Below, piece by piece: positions 35,877-49,335 of a stretch of 64,000 nt of DNA. The translations under genes and the position numbers were made by a program. Within the stretch, counting starts at the first letter, position 1; the number at the start of each line of letters is the position of its first letter. The notes under the pieces were generated by a model. That model searched no databases. It saw only the letters and a program-made list of their open reading frames with translations, and was not told the DNA's origin. Source of the stretch: JAOUEA01 sp963762075 (GTDB taxonomy: Bacteria; Actinomycetota; UBA4738; HRBIN12); NCBI GenBank assembly GCA_963762075.1, contig CAVXJC010000004.1, positions 62,001-126,000 of the forward strand, read 5' to 3'.

Positions 35877-37049
35877 ATGGAACGAGCGGTCATCGTCGAA
35901 GGGGCCCGCACCCCGATCGGGAGATTCCTCGGATCCTTCGCCGAGACCCCCGCGGTGCAACTCGGCGAGCTCGCGGCTCGTGAAGCCCTCCGTCGCGCCG
36001 GAGTCGAGGCCGAACTCGTCGAGCAGACCATCATCGGTCACGCGCGGCAGGCCGGCAACGGCCCGAATACCGGCCGCCAGGTGAGCATGCGCGCCGACGT
36101 GCCGAAGGAGGTGGGCGCTTACAACGTGAACATCGCCTGCGGCTCCGGCATGAAAGCGGTCCAGCTCGGCGCCCAACTGATCATGCTCGGCGAAGGTGGG
36201 GTCGTGCTCGTCGGCGGCATCGAGAACATGACGCGGGTGCCATACCTGCTTCCCGATCTGCGCCTCGGGCATCGGCTGGGCAACACGGAGGCCGTCGACG
36301 CGATGTATCGTGACGGGCTCCTCGATCCGCTCTGCGGGCTGATCATGGGCGAGACGGCCGAGAACCTCGTCGACATGTACGCGATCTCTCGCCAGGAACA
36401 GGACGAGTTCGCGCTGCGCTCACAACGCGCTGCGCAGACGGGGGTCGAGCGCCGGGCAGCGGAGATGTTTCCGGTCGAGGCGACCCTCGGGCGTCAGACC
36501 GTGACCGTCGACGACGATGAACATCCCCGCCCCGACGCCTCGATGGGATCGCTCGCGAAGCTTTCGCCTGTGTTCAGAGAAGGCGGAAGCGTCACGGCAG
36601 GCAACTCGAGCGGGCTCACCGACGGCGCCGCGGCCCTGGTGCTCATGAGCGAGTCGCGCGCCAGGTCCGAGGGGCGCGAGCCGCTCGCGGCGATCGTTGC
36701 GATGTCGTGGGCGGGCGTACCCCCCGAGATCATGGGCATCGGACCGGTGCCAGCCACCAAGAAGGCCATGGACCGTCTCGGGTGCACGATCGACGACTTC
36801 GACCTGATCGAGATCAACGAGGCCTTCGCGGCGCAGGTGATCGCGTGCGAGCGGGAGCTCAAGTTCGACCGTGACCGCCTCAACGTGAACGGCGGCGGCA
36901 TCGCGCTCGGACATCCGATCGGCATGAGCGGCGCTCGCATCATCTTGGCACTCGCGTACGAGATGCGGGCGCGCGACCTGTCCCTGGGTTTGGCAACCCT
37001 CTGCATCTCGGGCGGTCAAGGCCTCGCGGTCGCGCTGGAACGCGCATGA
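35877..37049 (+). CDS. Acetyl-CoA C-acetyltransferase (thiolase)
   Basis: 390 residues. It condenses or cleaves acetoacetyl-CoA or longer 3-ketoacyl-CoA. Catalytic residues are all present: Cys in NIACGSGMKAV, His in GGGIALGHPIGMSGARI and Cys in CISGGQGLAVAL. EGARTPIGRFLGSF at the start is canonical. No beta-oxidation partners are adjacent, so biosynthetic or degradative use is open. Confidence 0.94.
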   Translation: MERAVIVEGARTPIGRFLGSFAETPAVQLGELAAREALRRAGVEAELVEQTIIGHARQAGNGPNTGRQVSMRADVPKEVGAYNVNIACGSGMKAVQLGAQLIMLGEGGVVLVGGIENMTRVPYLLPDLRLGHRLGNTEAVDAMYRDGLLDPLCGLIMGETAENLVDMYAISRQEQDEFALRSQRAAQTGVERRAAEMFPVEATLGRQTVTVDDDEHPRPDASMGSLAKLSPVFREGGSVTAGNSSGLTDGAAALVLMSESRARSEGREPLAAIVAMSWAGVPPEIMGIGPVPATKKAMDRLGCTIDDFDLIEINEAFAAQVIACERELKFDRDRLNVNGGGIALGHPIGMSGARIILALAYEMRARDLSLGLATLCISGGQGLAVALERA

Positions 37050-37086
37050 TGTCGACGTCGCAGGGGACCCGAGAGGAGCCGGAAGT

Positions 37087-37377
37087 ATGACCGCGGTCCA
37101 CGCAGTGGTGCTGATCCAGTGCGAGATCGACGAGATCGCCGAAGCCGCGCGCGCGATCACCGAGATCGACGGCGTGAGCGAGGTCTACTCCGTGGCGGGA
37201 GAGTTCGACCTGATCGCGATCGTGAGGGTCCCGTCGCACGACCAGCTCGCGAGTGTCATCCCCGGAGGCATCTCCAAGGTCGGCGGCGTCGAGCGTACCG
37301 AGACCCTGATCAGCTTCCAGGTGTACTCGAAGCACGATCTCGATCGGCTCTTCTCACTCGGCTTCGATGAAGGCTGA
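37087..37377 (+). CDS. Stand-alone Lrp/AsnC ligand-binding (RAM) domain protein
   Basis: 96 residues (MTAVHAVVLIQCEIDEIAEA). It is the alpha-beta sandwich of Lrp/AsnC regulators without the helix-turn-helix. Features are VYSVAGEFDLIAIVRVP and the ending SFQVYSKHDLDRLFSLGFD. Such domains bind amino acids and can pair with full-length Lrp proteins. It lies 37 nt after the thiolase on the same strand. Confidence 0.88.
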   Translation: MTAVHAVVLIQCEIDEIAEAARAITEIDGVSEVYSVAGEFDLIAIVRVPSHDQLASVIPGGISKVGGVERTETLISFQVYSKHDLDRLFSLGFDEG

Positions 37378-37383
37378 CCACCC

Positions 37384-37764
37384 TCAGATCAGCGACGTGT
37401 AGCTCACGCCCACCGGCCAGTCGACCGCGACGACGAGTGCGGTGCGGCCCCAGGTGCTGAGATCGCCGCCATCACGGGTCGCGTACTTCTCCAGCATGAG
37501 ACGGCGGGCGAGCGAGTCTTCCTCTGTGGCGTCGTCGACCACTCGGGCGCGAGTGGTTCGCTTGCGATCTCCGAGCTCGAGCTCGACCTCCGGCGTGACC
37601 ATCAGGTTCCGCACCCAGTCGCTTCGATCACGATCGCCCGCCATCAGGAAGACCGTCTGCTCGGCGAGCACGAACCAGATCTCGATGCGGTGCGGGTTGC
37701 CGGTCATGCGGCCGGTCGTCGTGAGGTAGCAGAAGTCGAGCGAGGCGAGGTCGCTCGGCGTCAC
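37384..37764 (-). CDS. F420/FMN-binding split-barrel (deazaflavin-type nitroreductase family) protein
   Basis: 126 residues (MTPSDLASLDFCYLTTTGRMTGNPHRIEIWFV). Start and fold match the DDN-like family (T-GR-SG-PR motif type), which uses F420 in Actinomycetota. The C-terminus is ALVVAVDWPVGVSYTSLI. It is last in a five-gene minus-strand cassette; its ATG overlaps the stop of a 37-residue membrane peptide gene. Confidence 0.8.
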   Translation of the reverse strand: MTPSDLASLDFCYLTTTGRMTGNPHRIEIWFVLAEQTVFLMAGDRDRSDWVRNLMVTPEVELELGDRKRTTRARVVDDATEEDSLARRLMLEKYATRDGGDLSTWGRTALVVAVDWPVGVSYTSLI

Positions 37765-37874
37765 GGTGACCAGATCGCCCAGATCACGAGGGCCGCGATC
37801 ACGACCAGCGCGCCGATGAAGATGGCGACATCGGCCTTCTTCACCTTGCCCGGTTGCTGGTAGTTGAACCCCAT
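37761..37874 (-). CDS. 37-residue membrane peptide
   Basis: MGFNYQQPGKVKKADVAIFI then a single helix (IGALVVIAALVIWAIW) and SP. It overlaps the next gene by ATGA and starts 4 nt after the stop of the previous one, so it is translated in a tight operon. The compact basic-then-hydrophobic plan is clear, and the function is unknown. Confidence 0.65.
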   Translation of the reverse strand: MGFNYQQPGKVKKADVAIFIGALVVIAALVIWAIWSP

Positions 37875-37878
37875 AGCG

Positions 37879-38082
37879 CTAGAGACGGTAGTACTCACGG
37901 AACCGCTCGGGCGAGAGCCAGTAGGCGTGCTGACGCACGGTCGATGCGTACGCACGCGCCTCGGAATGATCGCGGCAGGCCCGCTCGGAAACCACCTCAC
38001 CCGACGGGCTCACGATCTCCACACGCCACCCTGAGTCGTGCTCGTGGAGCTCGACCGCGAATCCGTTCGCATCGGTGCTCAT
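37879..38082 (-). CDS. 67-residue protein, unknown
   Basis: MSTDANGFAVELHEHDSGWR to LSPERFREYYRL, with the inner stretch VEIVSPSGEVVSERACRDHSEARAYASTVRQH. It resembles a small alpha-beta fold with alternating beta residues followed by an amphipathic helix. No family known to me. It lies 11 nt after the 95-residue gene. Confidence 0.65.
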   Translation of the reverse strand: MSTDANGFAVELHEHDSGWRVEIVSPSGEVVSERACRDHSEARAYASTVRQHAYWLSPERFREYYRL

Positions 38083-38093
38083 CTGTTCATGCC

Positions 38094-38381
38094 TCAACCG
38101 TGCTGGACGAGGTTCTGATCGAGGCGCGACATCTGCCGCGTGAGCGGACCCAGCACTGAGCTCTGGTCGATCGTGAACCCGGGCGTGAGGTCGGCGATCT
38201 GCTCGAGCGCCTCCTCCAGCTTCGAGCCCGCATCCTCCGCATCTCGCAGCGCGTTCACGAGGGTCACGGCATAGTCCGCGCTGTACGGACGTCCGTCCCA
38301 CGGCGATGCGCCCCCGCCGTCGATCACCTGCTCGACCAAGAACTCCCGGCCGCTGCGCTTGTCGATGCCCTTGATCTTCAC
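38094..38381 (-). CDS. 95-residue protein, unknown
   Basis: VKIKGIDKRSGREFLVEQVI to QMSRLDQNLVQHG from GTG 38381, overlapping the receiver-like gene stop (GTGA). The middle (GRPYSADYAVTLVNALRDAEDAG) and the helical region SKLEEALEQIADLTPGFTID look structured. No family recognised. Its coupling to a receiver-like protein suggests they act together. Confidence 0.65.
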   Translation of the reverse strand: MKIKGIDKRSGREFLVEQVIDGGGASPWDGRPYSADYAVTLVNALRDAEDAGSKLEEALEQIADLTPGFTIDQSSVLGPLTRQMSRLDQNLVQHG

Positions 38382-38764
38382 GCGCTCTCCTTCTCGCTCA
38401 CGAGCTCCAGCAGACGGTCGGCGAGCTCGAACGGATCGACCGGCTTCACGAACCACGCGTCTGCCCCCGACCACCTCGCGAGCCACGCGTCGTGCTTTCG
38501 TTCCAGCAAGATCACGATCACGCCCTCGTATGGAACGACATCATCGCGGAGCCCCTTGGCCAGCGCGAACGCGCCGGCCCTCGAGGCGATCTCGTCGGCC
38601 ACGATGATGTCGGGCCGTTCTCGCTGGGCGGCCGCGATGCCCAGCTCGCCGTTGGCTGCCGCGCGGAACCTGAGCTCGCTGCCGATCGCCCTCTCGACGC
38701 TGCGAACGGCGAGCGCCGTCAGCTCACGCGAAGCCGGATCGGGCGACACGAGGAGCACGTCCAT
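38378..38764 (-). CDS. Receiver-like (response regulator) domain protein, degenerate
   Basis: 128 residues, CheY-like. It keeps the acidic start (LLVSPDPASRE), the phosphoacceptor-position Asp (IIVADEIAS) and the lysine (WFVKPVDP). The usual Thr/Ser before the switch is replaced in VIVILLERKHD, so classical phospho-signalling is doubtful. No output domain is attached. It is first gene of the five-gene cassette and has a leaderless-type promoter. Confidence 0.8.
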   Translation of the reverse strand: MDVLLVSPDPASRELTALAVRSVERAIGSELRFRAAANGELGIAAAQRERPDIIVADEIASRAGAFALAKGLRDDVVPYEGVIVILLERKHDAWLARWSGADAWFVKPVDPFELADRLLELVSEKESA

Positions 38765-38776
38765 GCGTTGATGCTA
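38765..38776 (-). promoter_or_regulatory. Leaderless -10 box of the small-protein cassette
   Basis: TAGCAT (38776-38771, minus) is 6 nt before ATG 38764. It would transcribe the receiver-like gene and four small genes behind it. Confidence 0.45.
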
Positions 38777-38794
38777 CCGGTTCCCCGCGAGCCT

Positions 38795-38823
38795 TTGCCT
38801 GCCTCGTGGGCACCTTATAGGCT
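38795..38823 (+). promoter_or_regulatory. Promoter candidate for the cysteine desulfurase
   Basis: TTGCCT (38795-38800), 17-nt spacer, TAGGCT (38818-38823) on the plus strand, divergent from the receiver cassette. It would give a leader of about 130 nt containing a GACCG-AGT-CGGTC hairpin and a small reading frame. Confidence 0.4.
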
Positions 38824-38893
38824 CCCCGACTGGCTCTCGATCGGCCGGGTCGGACCGAGTCGGTCGGGGCCTGTTCCTTCGGAGGTGGCGGTC

Positions 38894-38965
38894 TTGGAGA
38901 ACAGGGGCAAGGTGGCGCTGGCGCACGGGTGGTTCGGACCGGCGCTCGCCACCCGACGGTCATGA
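38894..38965 (+). CDS. Possible 23-residue upstream peptide
   Basis: TTG at 38894, preceded by GGAGGT (38881-38886), codes for LENRGKVALAHGWFGPALA and four further residues. Its TGA overlaps the ATG of the cysteine desulfurase (ATGA), so it could deliver ribosomes to that start, which has no clear ribosome site of its own. No sequence similarity supports it; it is a positional inference. Confidence 0.35.
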   Translation: MENRGKVALAHGWFGPALATRRS

Positions 38966-40146
38966 CCGTCGGCATCTACCTCGACGGCGCGTCTGCGACG
39001 CCGATGCTTCCCGAGGCTCGCGCGGCGCTCGTCGGTGCGATCGACACCTTCGGCGACCCTCTCCACATCCACGCGCCCGGGCGCGCCGCGCGAGCCGTGC
39101 TCGACGACTCCCGCGAGACGGTGGCGACAGCGGTCGGTGCGCAACCCGACGAGATCGTCTTCACCTCGGGGGGGACCGAGTCGGTCGCCCTCGCGATCTG
39201 GGGAGGCGTTCGGGCGATCAGGGAGCTCGGCACCCGCATCGTGGTGGGAACGGTCGAGCACCCGGCCGTCGGAGGGGTCGGTCACGCGCTGCAGAGCGAC
39301 GGTTTCGAAGTGATCGAGGTTCCCGTCGATGATGTCGGGCGCATCGACCTCGATCGCTACGCCGAAGAAGTCCGCAAGCCCGGCACCTTGCTGGCGAGCG
39401 TGCAGCACGCCAATCACGAGCTCGGCACGATCCAGCAGATCGCAGAGGCCGCCCGCCTTGCCCACGAAGCGAGGGTGCGCTTCCACACCGACGCCTGCCA
39501 GACGGTGGGGCGACTGCCGGTCGACGCGGAAGCGCTCGGCGTGGATCTACTGTCACTCTCCGCGCACAAGTTCGGCGGACCACCGGGAGTAGGTGCGCTC
39601 TACGTGCGCCGGGGTGTGGGTGTGACCGCCTATCCGTGCGGCGACGACCGGGAACGCAAGCGGCGGTCCGGCATGGAGAACACGCCCGGCATCGCCGCCA
39701 TGGCAGCCGCCCTTCGGGCATCGCTCGCGACGATGGGCGATACCGCTGCGACCCAGTGGGCACTCACGGCGCGGCTCCGTGATCGCATCGGCGAGACCGT
39801 GCCCGGCGCGACGGTGCACGGACATCCGACCCATCGCACGCCTCATCTCGTCTGCTTCAGCGTCGAAGGTCTCGACGCACCGACACTCATGATGGCGCTC
39901 GACGATCGCGGCATCCGGATCGCTGCCGGCTCCCTCTGCTCCGGGCAACCGGGAGATGCATCGCCGGTGCTCGAACACATCGGGCATCCCGGCGTCAGCA
40001 GCTTCCGGATCGGGTTGGGACCGGGAAGCACAGAGGCCGAGGTCGACGCGCTGCTCGAGGTGCTGCCCGGCCTCGTCGGCGAGCTCCGCGAGGTCGCCGT
40101 GCTCTCCGAAGACGCACTGGCGCAGTTCCATCGCCCGCCCGACTGA
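38962..40146 (+). CDS. Cysteine desulfurase (NifS/IscS group)
   Basis: 394 residues from ATG 38962 (MTVGIYLDGASATPMLPEA). It is a class V PLP enzyme taking sulfur from cysteine. Motifs are FTSGGTESVALAIW, VEHPAV, HTDACQTVGRLP, the PLP-lysine in SLSAHKFGGPPG, and the active-site Cys in AGSLCSGQP with a GMENTPGIA loop. It is separate from SufS at 54.9 kb, and could serve FdhD, Moco, tRNA thiolation or selenium delivery. It lacks an adjacent scaffold gene. Confidence 0.9.
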   Translation: MTVGIYLDGASATPMLPEARAALVGAIDTFGDPLHIHAPGRAARAVLDDSRETVATAVGAQPDEIVFTSGGTESVALAIWGGVRAIRELGTRIVVGTVEHPAVGGVGHALQSDGFEVIEVPVDDVGRIDLDRYAEEVRKPGTLLASVQHANHELGTIQQIAEAARLAHEARVRFHTDACQTVGRLPVDAEALGVDLLSLSAHKFGGPPGVGALYVRRGVGVTAYPCGDDRERKRRSGMENTPGIAAMAAALRASLATMGDTAATQWALTARLRDRIGETVPGATVHGHPTHRTPHLVCFSVEGLDAPTLMMALDDRGIRIAAGSLCSGQPGDASPVLEHIGHPGVSSFRIGLGPGSTEAEVDALLEVLPGLVGELREVAVLSEDALAQFHRPPD

Positions 40147-40167
40147 GGAACACGAGAGCCCGAGCGC

Positions 40168-41239
<1,072 letters not shown>

Positions 41240-41247
<8 letters not shown>

Positions 41248-43075
41248 CGAGCACCCTCGTGATCTCACGTTCGAGCTCCTCCGCGAAGATCGGGAGACCT
41301 TGCACCTTGGTGAAGCTCTTCACGTCGACCAGGAACTTCGCCCTGATCAACAGGGCAAGCTGTCCGAGGTTCATCTCGGGGATCAGCACCTTGTCATAGG
41401 CATTCACGACTTCGCCGATGTTCGGTGGGAATGGGTTCAGGTGGCGGATGTGCGCGGTCGCGACCGACCCTCCGCCTTGCCTGATACGGCTGGCCGCCGC
41501 CCGGATCGTGCCGAGCGACGAACCCCATCCCAGCACGAGCAGCTCGGCATCGCCCGACGGGTCGTCGACCTCGATCGGAGCGATATCGGCAGCGACGCCA
41601 TCGACCTTGGCCTGGCGCAGATGCGTCATGTGCTCGTGGTTCTCGGGCTCGTAGCTGATGTTCCCGGTGAGATCCTCGCGCTCCAGGCCACCGATGCGAT
41701 GCACGAGGCCCGGTGAGCCGGGCACGGCCCACGGCCGCGCGAGCCGGTCGTCGCGCGCGTACGGCAGGAACCCCTCACCGTTGGCGGTCGCGAAGTTCGG
41801 GTCGATCACCGGCAGGTCATCGACCTCCGGCACACGCCATGGTTCGGACGAGTTCGACAAGAATGTGTCGGAGAGCACGATCACCGGCGTGCGGTATCGC
41901 ACCGCGATGCGCGCCGCTTCCAGGGCTACCGCGAAGCAGTCGGCGGGCGACGAAGGAGCGACGATCGGCATCGGGCTCTCGCCGTGGCGCCCGAACATCG
42001 CGAGCAGCAGGTCTCCTTGTTCGGTCTTGGTCGGAAGGCCCGTCGAAGGTCCTCCCCGCTGCACGTCGACGACGACCATCGGGAGCTCCATGATCACCGC
42101 GAGGCCGAGGGTCTCGGCCTTGAGATCCATCCCGGGTCCGCTCGTGCCGGTCACTGCCAGATGCCCGGCGAACGCGGCGCCGAGCGCCGCGTTGGCGGCC
42201 GCGATCTCATCCTCGGCCTGCAGGGTGATGACGCCGAAGTTCTTGTGCCGCGAGAGCTCGTGCAACAGCTCCGAGGCCGGCGTGATCGGGTAGCTCGCAT
42301 AGAACAGCGGCAGGCCGCTGCGCTGCGACGCCGCGATCAATCCCCACGACAGCGCGGTCGACCCCGCGACGTTTCGGTAGGTGCCGGGTTCGACTGGCGC
42401 TGCCGCGATCGAGTACGAGTGTGCGAACAGCTCCGTCGTCTCACCGAAGTTGTAGCCGGCCTTGAACGCCGCGACATTTGCGTCGTAGATCTCCTGTTTG
42501 CCACCGAACTTGCGCTCGAGCCAGTTGAGCGTCGTCTCGGTCGGGCGACCGAACATCCACGACACGAGGCCCAGCGCGAACATGTTCTTCGCGCGTTCGG
42601 CTTCCTTCTTGCCGATGCCGATGCCCTCGGTCGCTCGCACGGTGATCGACGTCATCGGCACCTTGAAGAGCTGGAATCCGTCGAGGGTGCCGTCGGCGGT
42701 CGGGTCGGCCGCGTAGCCCGCCTTCTCGATGTTGCGTTGGGTGAAGGCGTCCTCGTTCACGATCACCGTGCCGCCCCGGCCCACCTTCTCGAGGTCGGCC
42801 TTCAACGCGGCAGGGTTCATGGCGATCAGCACGTCTGCGTGGTCACCCGGAGTCGTGATGTCGCTCGATGCGAACTGGATCTGGAAGGCCGAGACCCCGT
42901 GCACGGTGCCCGCAGGCGCTCTGATCTCCGCAGGGAAGTCGGGAAGCGTCGCCAGGTCGTTGCCGAGCACGGCAGTGGCCGATGTGAAGCGGTCTCCCGT
43001 GAGCTGCATGCCGTCGCCGGAGTCCCCCGCGAACCGTATGACGACGCGCTCTTTCTCTTCGACGGTCTTGGTCAT
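41240..43075 (-). CDS. korA: 2-oxoacid:ferredoxin oxidoreductase gamma-alpha subunit
   Basis: 611 residues from ATG 43075. Gamma domain first (VVIRFAGDSGDGMQLTGDRF), then the alpha domain from about residue 235 (FYASYPITPASELLHELSRH, AEDEIAAANAALGAAFAG, TGTSGPGMDLKAE, RGGPSTGLPTKTEQGDLL). It overlaps korB by 8 nt. The preference between 2-oxoglutarate and pyruvate is not fixed by motifs here; similarity to mycobacterial KorA favours 2-oxoglutarate. Confidence 0.94.
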
Positions 43076-43184
43076 GGGCTGCGGGTCGTGCGGCGACCGA
43101 TGCTCCCTTCGGGTCGTCACCTGGTGCAACGGGACTGTCCCACCAGGGTACTGCCGTCCCGGGCGAGCGATGACGCCGGAACGG

Positions 43185-43196
43185 TAGATTCACAAC
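43185..43196 (+). promoter_or_regulatory. Leaderless -10 box of aldo/keto reductase
   Basis: TAGATT (43185-43190) ends 6 nt before ATG 43197; no Shine-Dalgarno is present. Confidence 0.5.
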
Positions 43197-44162
43197 ATGA
43201 GGACACATCGACTGGGATCGCAGGGACCTGAACTCTCCGTCATCGGCTACGGCTCGTGGGAAGCGGGCGGCACGGCATGGGGGCCGAACGGATCCGACGA
43301 GGCCGTGATCGACGCGATGCGGGCCGCCCTCGACGCCGGCGTCAACTGGATCGACACCGCCGAGGTCTACGGCGACGGGGTTTCGGAGTCGCTCGTGGGA
43401 CGCGCGATCGCAGGCCGGCACGACGAGGTCGTCGTCGCCTCGAAGGTCGCTCCCGAACCCGAGGGTTCCGGCTTCCGACCCGAGCAGATCCGGAAGGCCT
43501 GCGAGGCATCGCTCTCGAGGCTCGGCGTCGAAGCCATCGACCTCTACCAGCTCCACTGGCCCGACGAGATCGGCACGCCGGTGGAGGAATCGTGGGGCGC
43601 GATGGCCGAGCTGCAAGAGGCGGGCAAGGTCCGCTTCCTCGGGGTATCGAACTTCGATCAGAGCTCGATCGAGCGCTGCGAGCCGATACGGCACGTCGAT
43701 TCCCTGCAACCGGAATTCTCGATGCTCGATCGCCGTCAGGCCGACCTCATCGCCTGGTGCGGCGAGCAGGGCACGGGGGTCGTGAGCTACGGCCCCCTCG
43801 GGTACGGACTACTCACGGGCGCGATCGATGCCGGAACCACGTACGCCGAGGGTGACTGGCGGGCCACCAGCAATGAACCCGACGATCCCGGCGAGCTCAA
43901 CCTGTTCGCCCACGACGTTCTTCCCGAGGTGCTTGCGGTCGTCGAGAGGCTCCGGCCCATCGCTGCGCGGGTCGGCTCCACGTTGGCGCAACTCGCCTTG
44001 GCCTGGAACGTGCATCAGCCGGGGGTCACGAGTGCCATCGCAGGCAGCCGCAACCCCAGCCACGTGCGCTCGAACGCTGTGGCGGGCGACCTCGCGCTCG
44101 ACGCCGGCACACTGGCCGAGCTCGATCACCTGCTCGACGAGGCCGCGATCGCCACGCGCTGA
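43197..44162 (+). CDS. Aldo/keto reductase
   Basis: 321 residues, NADPH-dependent TIM barrel. Features are MRTHRLGSQGPELSVIGYGS, the catalytic Asp/Tyr region in DTAEVYGDGVSESLVG, the lysine in ASKVAPEP, the histidine in YQLHWPDEI and the cofactor loop SAIAGSRNPSHVRSN. The substrate is unknown, perhaps an aldehyde or sugar. It is divergent from korA. Confidence 0.92.
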   Translation: MRTHRLGSQGPELSVIGYGSWEAGGTAWGPNGSDEAVIDAMRAALDAGVNWIDTAEVYGDGVSESLVGRAIAGRHDEVVVASKVAPEPEGSGFRPEQIRKACEASLSRLGVEAIDLYQLHWPDEIGTPVEESWGAMAELQEAGKVRFLGVSNFDQSSIERCEPIRHVDSLQPEFSMLDRRQADLIAWCGEQGTGVVSYGPLGYGLLTGAIDAGTTYAEGDWRATSNEPDDPGELNLFAHDVLPEVLAVVERLRPIAARVGSTLAQLALAWNVHQPGVTSAIAGSRNPSHVRSNAVAGDLALDAGTLAELDHLLDEAAIATR

Positions 44163-44181
44163 CGGAGCCGGGGCCGAGCCG

Positions 44182-44682
44182 TCAGGCGGAGCGGTCGACC
44201 AGGCGGAGACGCCGGACGATGCCTTCGAGCAGCTTGAGCGTGACCTGAGGCTCGTCATCGATCAGCGTCATGAGGTGGCGGCGGAAGAGGCGCAAGACAC
44301 GCATCGAGGTCAACGCCACGACCGAGGCGGTTCGCGGCTCGGCGTCGATCGCAGCAAGCTCGCCGAAGAAGTCCCCCGGCACCACGGTGCCCACCTTCCT
44401 CCCGCCCCGTGTCACCTTGCCTTCACCTTCGAGCACCACGAAGAGCGTTTCGCCGAGATCTCCTTCGCGGACGACGGCCTCTCCCGGCGCGAACGACAAC
44501 TCGTCGGTGTCCCTGGCGAGCCGCTGCAGGTGGCGTTTCGAGAGGTCGGAGAACATGGGGACTGCCGCGAGCGCGGTGGCGCTCTGGCGCTTCGTGCGCT
44601 TGGGCGGTTGTTCCGGCCGGCGAGGGGCGGGTTCGCCTCTCCTGGACTCCCGCCGCCACAGATCGGGAAGGCTCTGGCTCAT
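44182..44682 (-). CDS. Cyclic-nucleotide-binding domain protein
   Basis: 166 residues. A basic, proline-rich N-terminus (RRPEQPPKRTKRQ) precedes a CRP-type cNMP domain (FSDLSKRHLQRLARDTDEL, FAPGEAVVREGDLGETLFVVLEGEG, GDFFGELAAIDAEPRTASVVA). There is no helix-turn-helix, so it is a sensor or effector rather than a DNA-binding regulator. Confidence 0.88.
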   Translation of the reverse strand: MSQSLPDLWRRESRRGEPAPRRPEQPPKRTKRQSATALAAVPMFSDLSKRHLQRLARDTDELSFAPGEAVVREGDLGETLFVVLEGEGKVTRGGRKVGTVVPGDFFGELAAIDAEPRTASVVALTSMRVLRLFRRHLMTLIDDEPQVTLKLLEGIVRRLRLVDRSA

Positions 44683-44780
44683 GTGTCGGAGCCTACCCCG
44701 ATGTGCAGCCGGGAGCTACAGGTCGGCTGCGCCTGGGCGCCCGGCGAGGCCCTGCCGTGGCCGGTGACATGGGCCACCGT

Positions 44781-44793
44781 TAGGGTGGGAGCC
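44781..44793 (+). promoter_or_regulatory. Leaderless -10 box of metH
   Basis: TAGGGT (44781-44786) lies 7 nt before ATG 44794. A leaderless mRNA would exclude a 5' riboswitch, and none of the cobalamin-riboswitch elements are recognisable in the 111-nt gap. Confidence 0.4.
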
Positions 44794-48432
<3,639 letters not shown>

Positions 48433-48459
48433 TGCCGCGGGTTCGCTCCCGGTATCGCC

Positions 48460-48780
48460 TCAGTGGAACGAGTTGCCGCAGGCGCAGCCGCCTTGAGCGG
48501 CAGGATTGTCGATCGTGAAACCGGTCTGCTCGAGGGTGTCGACGAAGTCGATCGTGGCCTGCGAGAGATAGGGAACGCTCATCTTGTCCATCACGAGGCG
48601 CACCCCGAACTGCTCTTCGGCCTGGTCCTTCTCGCCGATCTGGTCATCGAGGTACATCGCGTAGCGCAGGCCCGAGCAACCTCCAGGCTGTACGGCGACG
48701 CGCAATCCGATGTCGTCGCGGCCCTCCTCGGCGAGCAGTTCCTTGACCTTGCCGGCAGCCGTCTCGGTGAGCGTGATCAT
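48460..48780 (-). CDS. ErpA/HesB-type Fe-S cluster carrier
   Basis: 106 residues from ATG 48780 after a CGGAGGA site. A-type carrier with three conserved cysteines (PGGCSGLRYAMYL and GGCACGNSFH). It passes clusters from Suf to client proteins. It lies apart from the suf operon, alone and convergent with metH. Confidence 0.93.
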   Translation of the reverse strand: MITLTETAAGKVKELLAEEGRDDIGLRVAVQPGGCSGLRYAMYLDDQIGEKDQAEEQFGVRLVMDKMSVPYLSQATIDFVDTLEQTGFTIDNPAAQGGCACGNSFH

Positions 48781-48867
48781 CGGTCCTCCGGAGTGTGATG
48801 TCGGGGTGAACCCCACTATCGTACCCGTCGGCGGCGTCAAACCCTAGCTTGAGAAGGCCCTCGTCGG

Positions 48868-49335
48868 TCAGCGCACCGCGAGGTCGATGACGGTGGCGCC
48901 GCTCAGCCTCACGAGATCGGCGGGCGTGAGCGAGAACACGGAGTCGGGCGTGCCGGCGGCCGCCCACACCTCTTCGTGGGCGTACAGATCCTCGTCGCAG
49001 AACGCGCGGACCCGGGTCACATGTCCGAACGGAGGCGTGCCGCCGACCGCGAATCCGGTCGCCGCACGGGCCTCGTCGGGCGTCGCGCGCCTGGCGGTGT
49101 TCGCGCCCGCGGCCGCCGCGAGTTTCGCCTCGTCGACCCTGTTCGACCCCGCCGTCAGCGCCAGCACGGCAACGCCACCGGCCATGAAGACCAGCGACTT
49201 CACGATCTGACCCACGCTGCACCCGATCGCCCGAGCGGCGTCGGCGGCGGTCTTCGTGCCTTCCGGGAACCGGCGTACTTCCACGTGCGTGCCGAGGGCC
49301 AGCGCGGCGTCGGCGAAGCGATCGATCCCGCTCAA
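48868..49335 (-). CDS. YbaK/ProX-type aminoacyl-tRNA deacylase
   Basis: 155 residues from TTG 49335, which overlaps the glycerate kinase TGA (TTGA). Features are HVEVRRFPEGTKTAADAARAIG, VGQIVKSLVFMAGG (catalytic Lys), LTAGSNRVDEAKLA and the GGTPPFGH loop that binds the aminoacyl end. It clears misacylated tRNA (Cys or Ala on tRNA-Pro). Confidence 0.88.
   Translation of the reverse strand: MSGIDRFADAALALGTHVEVRRFPEGTKTAADAARAIGCSVGQIVKSLVFMAGGVAVLALTAGSNRVDEAKLAAAAGANTARRATPDEARAATGFAVGGTPPFGHVTRVRAFCDEDLYAHEEVWAAAGTPDSVFSLTPADLVRLSGATVIDLAVR

Noticed and set aside
33684..36272. 862-residue open frame on the minus strand
   Set aside because: It lies antisense to the DEDD-UvrC gene and part of the thiolase, both with clear motifs. 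Long antisense frames are expected in high-GC coding DNA, and this one shows no family motif.
43828..44793. N-terminal extension of the methionine synthase frame
   Set aside because: It overlaps the aldo/keto reductase and cNMP-binding genes and has no similarity to MetH; ATG 44794 matches the family start.
44683..44793. Cobalamin riboswitch before metH
   Set aside because: The 111-nt gap lacks the conserved B12-box and core elements, and TAGGGT 7 nt before ATG suggests no leader.
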